Assembly: GCA_025363575.1 (NCBI GenBank)
Contig: JANYDM010000172.1
Span: 1 to 33,492, forward strand
Direction of reading: 5' to 3'
DNA length: 33,492 nucleotides
From: Betaproteobacteria bacterium
Lineage (GTDB): Bacteria > Pseudomonadota > Gammaproteobacteria > Burkholderiales > SG8-41
Shown here: positions 30,417 through 33,492 of the stretch, piece by piece
Position numbering within the stretch: the first letter of the stretch is position 1
Layout of the letters: each line of letters opens with the position of its first letter
Position numbers and translations under genes: made by a program
Notes under the pieces: model-generated
Told to the model about the DNA's origin: nothing
The model's database searches: none
What the model saw: only the letters and a program-made list of their open reading frames with translations

Positions 30417-30827
30417 ATGAACAAGCTGTTAGCCACCCTGATCGCCTTTGCATTTGCCGGCGTTGCCCTGACCGCGACCGCGGCCGACATGGCCAAGGAC
30501 ACCAAAGCCGCCCCGGCACCTGCGAAAGCAGAAGCCCCCGCCAAAGCGGAAGCGCCGAAAGCGATGACCAAAGAAGAGAAAAAAGCCGCGGCCGATGCGA
30601 AGAAAGTAGCCAAAGCCGAAGCGAAAGCCAAAGCCAAAGCCGACGCCGCCGCGAAGAAAGAAGCGAAAGCCAAAGCCAAAGCCGATGCGAAAGCCGCCAA
30701 AGCAGGCGCGAAGGCCGACAAATCCAAAGCCGACGCTTCGGCCGATGCGACCAAGACCAAAGCTGACGCCAAAGCCGACGTGACCAAAGCGAAAGCCGAC
30801 GTCAAAGCGGACACGATGAAGAAGTAA
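30417..30827 (+). CDS. Secreted Ala/Lys-rich low-complexity protein
   Basis: 136 aa with GGAGAG before the ATG. A signal peptide is clear (about 1-23, LTATAA-DM). The mature part is almost only Ala, Lys, Glu, Asp and Pro in AKA(E/D)A-type repeats (for example AKAEAKAKAKADAAAKKEAK), then TKAD repeats at the end. It resembles histone H1-like or AlgP-like tails in composition, but the signal peptide places it in the periplasm, where a highly basic, helical or disordered chain might bind nucleic acid, LPS or peptidoglycan. The codon repeats (GCC AAA, GCG AAA) suggest growth by slippage. It is a single-gene unit closed by a strong terminator. Confidence 0.8.
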   Translation: MNKLLATLIAFAFAGVALTATAADMAKDTKAAPAPAKAEAPAKAEAPKAMTKEEKKAAADAKKVAKAEAKAKAKADAAAKKEAKAKAKADAKAAKAGAKADKSKADASADATKTKADAKADVTKAKADVKADTMKK

Positions 30828-30864
30828 TTTTCTTCAGATCGCGGCAGTCTCGCGCGATCGATTC

Positions 30865-30893
30865 AAAAAGGCGGGGGCTTCCCCCGCCTTTTT
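30865..30893 (+). terminator. strong intrinsic terminator
   Basis: AAAAA then GGCGGGGG (30870-30877), CTT loop, CCCCCGCC (30881-30888) then TTTTT. The stem is 8 bp of GC extended by five A-T pairs, so it could work in both directions. It lies 37 bp after the Ala/Lys-rich gene. Confidence 0.93.
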
Positions 30894-30928
30894 GTTTGTA
30901 CGGCCGTTACGTGATGCCCGCGACGTTA

Positions 30929-30957
30929 TTGTAATGAGGTGGCGCGGTTGCTAATAT
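30929..30957 (+). promoter_or_regulatory. sigma70-like promoter for the quinone oxidoreductase gene
   Basis: TTGTAA (30929-30934), a 17-bp spacer and TAATAT (30952-30957). The start would be near 30964, about 31 nt before the ATG at 30995. Confidence 0.65.
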
Positions 30958-30994
30958 CGCGCGTTTCGCGCCTATTCTCGAGAGAATTCAAACC

Positions 30995-31984
30995 ATGAAA
31001 GCATTGGTCGTCAGAAAATTCGGCGCGTCCGACACGCTCAAAGTCGAAGAGTGGAACGTGGCGGCGCCGGCTGCCGGCGAAGTCCTGGTCGACGTGCATG
31101 CGGCCGGGATCAATTTTCCCGATTTGCTGGTCATCGACGGCAAGTATCAATTCCTGCCGCCGCTGCCGTTCGTCCCGGGCAAGGAATGCGCGGGCGTCGT
31201 CAAGTCCGTCGGCGAAGGGGTCACCACGCCGAAGCCGGGCGAACGTGTGCTGGTGCAGGTCGAGTACGGTGCGTACGCGCAACAAGTCGTGACCAAGGCT
31301 GTCAATTGTCATGTAGTGCCCGCCGCGATTAGCTTCCCTGAAGCCGCGGCGATGGGGCTCACTTACAACACGGCGCATTTCGCGCTGGTTGAACGCGCTC
31401 AAATGAATCCGGGAGAAATCGTTTTGGTCACCGGCGCAGCCGGCGGCGTGGGCCTTGCCACTGTGCAGGTGGCGAAAGCCCTGGGCGCGGTAGTGCTTGC
31501 CGCCGTGAGCACGCCCGACAAAGCGGCTGCGGCAAAGGCCGCCGGCGCCGATCACGTTATAGATACCAGCGTTGCGGACTTGCGCGAGAAATTGCGCGAG
31601 CAGGTATTTGCGGCGGTGGGCAAGCGCGGCGTCGATATCGTAGTGGACAATGTCGGCGGCGATATATTTGACGCTTGCATGCGCGCCATCGCCTGGTGCG
31701 GGCGCATTGTGATCGTCGGCTTCGCCGGCGGGCGCATCCCCGAAATCAAGGCCGGCCATCTGCTCGTCAAGAACATCGCCGCGGTCGGCCTGCAGTTTAG
31801 CGACTACCGCGATCGCGAGCCGGAAAAATGCCGGGCCGTGCGCCAGCAGCTATTCGATCTTTACAGCGCGGGCAAATTGAAGCCGCACGTGATGGCGACG
31901 TTTCCGCTCGAGCGCTATGCCGAGGCCCTGGCGCTTGTCAAAGGCCGCAAGGTCATCGGCAAAGTGGTGCTGACGACAGAGTAG
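30995..31984 (+). CDS. NADPH:quinone oxidoreductase family protein (zinc-independent MDR)
   Basis: 329 aa, medium-chain dehydrogenase/reductase of the quinone reductase (QOR) branch. The N-terminal catalytic domain has AAGINFPDLLVIDGKYQ (36-52) and PFVPGKECAGVV (58-69) and lacks the Cys/His zinc ligands. The Rossmann domain has LVTGAAGGVGLATVQVAKALGA (144-165) with the AAGGVG loop and later VDIVVDNVGGD. The end LALVKGRKVIGKVVLTTE is typical. It reduces quinones or 2-alkenal-like enones with NADPH. It has its own promoter and ends tail to tail with the DUF1648 gene after 9 bp. It is cytoplasmic. The substrate is not evident. Confidence 0.93.
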   Translation: MKALVVRKFGASDTLKVEEWNVAAPAAGEVLVDVHAAGINFPDLLVIDGKYQFLPPLPFVPGKECAGVVKSVGEGVTTPKPGERVLVQVEYGAYAQQVVTKAVNCHVVPAAISFPEAAAMGLTYNTAHFALVERAQMNPGEIVLVTGAAGGVGLATVQVAKALGAVVLAAVSTPDKAAAAKAAGADHVIDTSVADLREKLREQVFAAVGKRGVDIVVDNVGGDIFDACMRAIAWCGRIVIVGFAGGRIPEIKAGHLLVKNIAAVGLQFSDYRDREPEKCRAVRQQLFDLYSAGKLKPHVMATFPLERYAEALALVKGRKVIGKVVLTTE

Positions 31985-31993
31985 CGCGCAGCC

Positions 31994-32500
31994 TCAGGCG
32001 GCGGCGCGTCGGAAGTGCAGCACCATCGTGACCCCGGCGATAATCACGCTTATCACGAACCCGCCGCCCAGCAGCAGGAGCCAGAAGTTGTCGAGGTGCG
32101 CCGGCACGCGAGTATTCGCGTTGACGACCAAGCGGTGCAGGCCAGCGAAAAATAGTGGCGGCACAATGCCAGTCATGAGCGCATGGCACTCCAGATAGGC
32201 GAGCATCTGCGCACGGCGTTCCGGCGTCGCCAGCCAGTAATCGCGGCGCGGAATGTTGATGAAGCGCGTCAGGACACGCGGCAGCCAGATCTGAAACACG
32301 ACGACGATCGCCGGGATCAGGAGCGTCAAGGCCGTCATCAACAAGCAATAGGCATCCCGCGGCATGTGACTGTTCGCGCTGCCGTCGAGCGCGAAATGCG
32401 ACGCCAGCGGATCAGGCAACCGGGCCGCCGTCAGTAAAATATAAGCCGCGCAACCCGTCACGCTTGCAGCGAGCAGCCAGCGCAAGCCTGAGTTAGACAT
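31994..32500 (-). CDS. DUF1648 domain-containing membrane protein
   Basis: 168 aa. The first membrane segment (about 8-25) is followed by LPDPLASHFALDGSANSHMPR (28-48), the DUF1648 loop found in SdpI-type proteins and in regulators of cell-wall stress. Further segments lie at about 54-75, 107-125 and 138-160. In SdpI the family gives immunity to a killing peptide, but most DUF1648 proteins have unknown roles. The start is the ATG at 32500, 12 bp after the MmgE/PrpD gene ends, so the two may be co-transcribed. Confidence 0.82.
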   Translation of the reverse strand: MSNSGLRWLLAASVTGCAAYILLTAARLPDPLASHFALDGSANSHMPRDAYCLLMTALTLLIPAIVVVFQIWLPRVLTRFINIPRRDYWLATPERRAQMLAYLECHALMTGIVPPLFFAGLHRLVVNANTRVPAHLDNFWLLLLGGGFVISVIIAGVTMVLHFRRAAA

Positions 32501-32512
32501 GGCGCACCAAGT

Positions 32513-33492
32513 TCATTTCGCCCGAGGAAATGCGCCAACCAGCGCGGCGCCGGCATCGCTTGCGTTTTCGATATGCATGATCGCATCGGCCAGCCTGTCT
32601 GCCGCGGCGCGCGTGGCGCCTACGCCGAATTCCAGGCAGTCGCGGAATTTCGCGAGTAATTCGTCTTCGCTCATGGGTTCCTGCGGGCTACCCTTCACGG
32701 TGTCGCTTCTAACTTCGACGACGCGGCCGTCGTTGAGCGTTACGGTGACGCGCGCCGGCTCAATCGCGGTGGGATCGATCGCCGGATCGTCGAACGCGCG
32801 GACTTTGCCGGCGAGCGCGACAATCGCGGGGTCCTTGATGGCCGCGGGCAGAAAGCTGCGGAGATCGACGCGCGCATCGGTTAACGCCCGCGCGAATGTA
32901 TAGGCCGCGTTGAACTGGGCGTGCACTACCGAATCGCGTCTGACATCATAGGGCTCGCCGACAGTGAGCCAGTTGACGTTGCCCATGCCGATTTCGACTG
33001 CCTTGACATCGGCGGGCTTGACGCCCTGTTCGCGCAACTTAATGCCGAGACCGATCGGCGTGTGATTGCAGCGGCAGCACGGATACGGCTTGAAGCTGTA
33101 TTCCGCTACGCGCCAGTGCTTGCCGAGGTCTTTGGTAATCAATTCGGTCTTGACCTCGTCGCGCTCGTAGAGCGCGAACAGGCCTGCGTTGCCTTCGAGC
33201 GGCCGGCGCGTGCCGGTCAAACCATCGGCGGCGAGGAATGCGCCCAGCACGGCCGACCGCGCGGCAAATCCCGCCCCGAGGCGTTTCGACAGCACGCCGT
33301 CGCGCATGCTCTGCGCCGAGCCGCTCGTCTGGTGGAATGCCATGCCGAGCGCGTTGCGCATGCCCTCCGCGTCGAGCTTCAGCAAGCTCGCCGCGCCGAG
33401 ACTCGCCGCGGGGGTGCCGAACACCATGGTCGGATGCCAGCCTTTGCCGAGACTGTTGTAGCACGCGAGCCCGAGCCGCGCGTGCAGCTCGG
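32513..33492 (-). CDS. MmgE/PrpD family protein, C-terminal part (N-terminus beyond window)
   Basis: I read the frame to the window edge: 21 in-frame codons precede the ATG at 33427 (ending LGKGWHPT), with no stop, so the gene starts outside. HPT before MVFGTPAASLGAASLLKL is the family's conserved block, so the ATG at 33427 is internal. Further blocks are AFHQTSGSAQSMRDG, RSAVLGAFLAADGLTG, YSFKPYPCCRCNHTPI and the C-terminal dehydratase domain ending in AIMHIEN. The family contains 2-methylcitrate dehydratase (PrpD) and cis-aconitate decarboxylase, so a carboxylate lyase role is expected. It fits the carboxylate theme of the window, but the substrate is unknown. Confidence 0.92.
   Translation of the reverse strand, partial: ELHARLGLACYNSLGKGWHPTMVFGTPAASLGAASLLKLDAEGMRNALGMAFHQTSGSAQSMRDGVLSKRLGAGFAARSAVLGAFLAADGLTGTRRPLEGNAGLFALYERDEVKTELITKDLGKHWRVAEYSFKPYPCCRCNHTPIGLGIKLREQGVKPADVKAVEIGMGNVNWLTVGEPYDVRRDSVVHAQFNAAYTFARALTDARVDLRSFLPAAIKDPAIVALAGKVRAFDDPAIDPTAIEPARVTVTLNDGRVVEVRSDTVKGSPQEPMSEDELLAKFRDCLEFGVGATRAAADRLADAIMHIENASDAGAALVGAFPRAK

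Noticed and set aside
30870..30888. Riboswitch or attenuator upstream of the quinone oxidoreductase
   Set aside because: The hairpin with A/T tracts is a plain terminator; the oxidoreductase has a separate promoter after it.

Overview
The window looks like part of a GC-rich betaproteobacterial chromosome, most likely Burkholderiales-like. The evidence is the codon usage, the frequent TTG starts behind good ribosome-binding sites, and six 'Bug'-type (TctC/BctC) periplasmic binding proteins, a family greatly expanded in Bordetella, Cupriavidus and relatives. I see no rRNA or tRNA gene, no CRISPR array and no phage genes. The assignment comes from gene content only.

Layout. (1) 1-788: a REP-associated tyrosine transposase (RAYT), open at the left edge. 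(2) 884-4624, minus strand: Bug protein, ComA-like (phosphosulfolactate synthase-family) enzyme, SDR with a lost catalytic motif, and TauD/TfdA dioxygenase. (3) 4803-9616, plus: secreted polysaccharide deacetylase, CocE/NonD hydrolase and a translationally coupled peptide-type ABC binding protein. (4) 9794-10888: enolase-superfamily enzyme behind a recognisable promoter. (5) 10901-13702, minus: a compact, mostly coupled run of seven genes (cupin, ICMT-type methyltransferase, five small membrane proteins). (6) 13843-16356, minus: a visibly AT-richer three-gene cassette (DUF6602-like nuclease-fold protein, membrane-anchored coiled-coil protein, unknown helical protein), the best candidate here for an undescribed accessory system. 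(7) 16456-19991: Bug protein divergent from Gfo/Idh oxidoreductase, a second Bug protein and a small periplasmic coiled-coil protein. (8) 20140-28997, plus: a catabolic-looking cluster with two maleate isomerase/arylmalonate decarboxylase-family paralogues, an orphan SsuA/TauA-type binding protein, an FAD-dependent reductase/dehydrogenase, two related ferredoxin-like-fold proteins, three Bug proteins (two a tandem duplication) and a PcaC-like carboxymuconolactone decarboxylase. (9) 28979-29160: a 32-bp tandem repeat grown from the end of the PcaC-like gene. (10) 29190-33492: MFS transporter, Ala/Lys-rich secreted protein with a strong terminator, quinone oxidoreductase, DUF1648-type membrane protein, and the C-terminal part of an MmgE/PrpD protein running off the right edge.

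How it fits together. Most genes concern uptake and turnover of small carboxylates or sulfonates. Each Bug protein sits beside enzymes of likely carboxylate chemistry, yet no TctA/TctB membrane subunit is in the window, so the binding proteins must use membrane parts encoded elsewhere or act as sensors. Four intergenic gaps hold long imperfect palindromes built from 9-10 bp units, a dispersed repeat family unrelated to the genes beside it.
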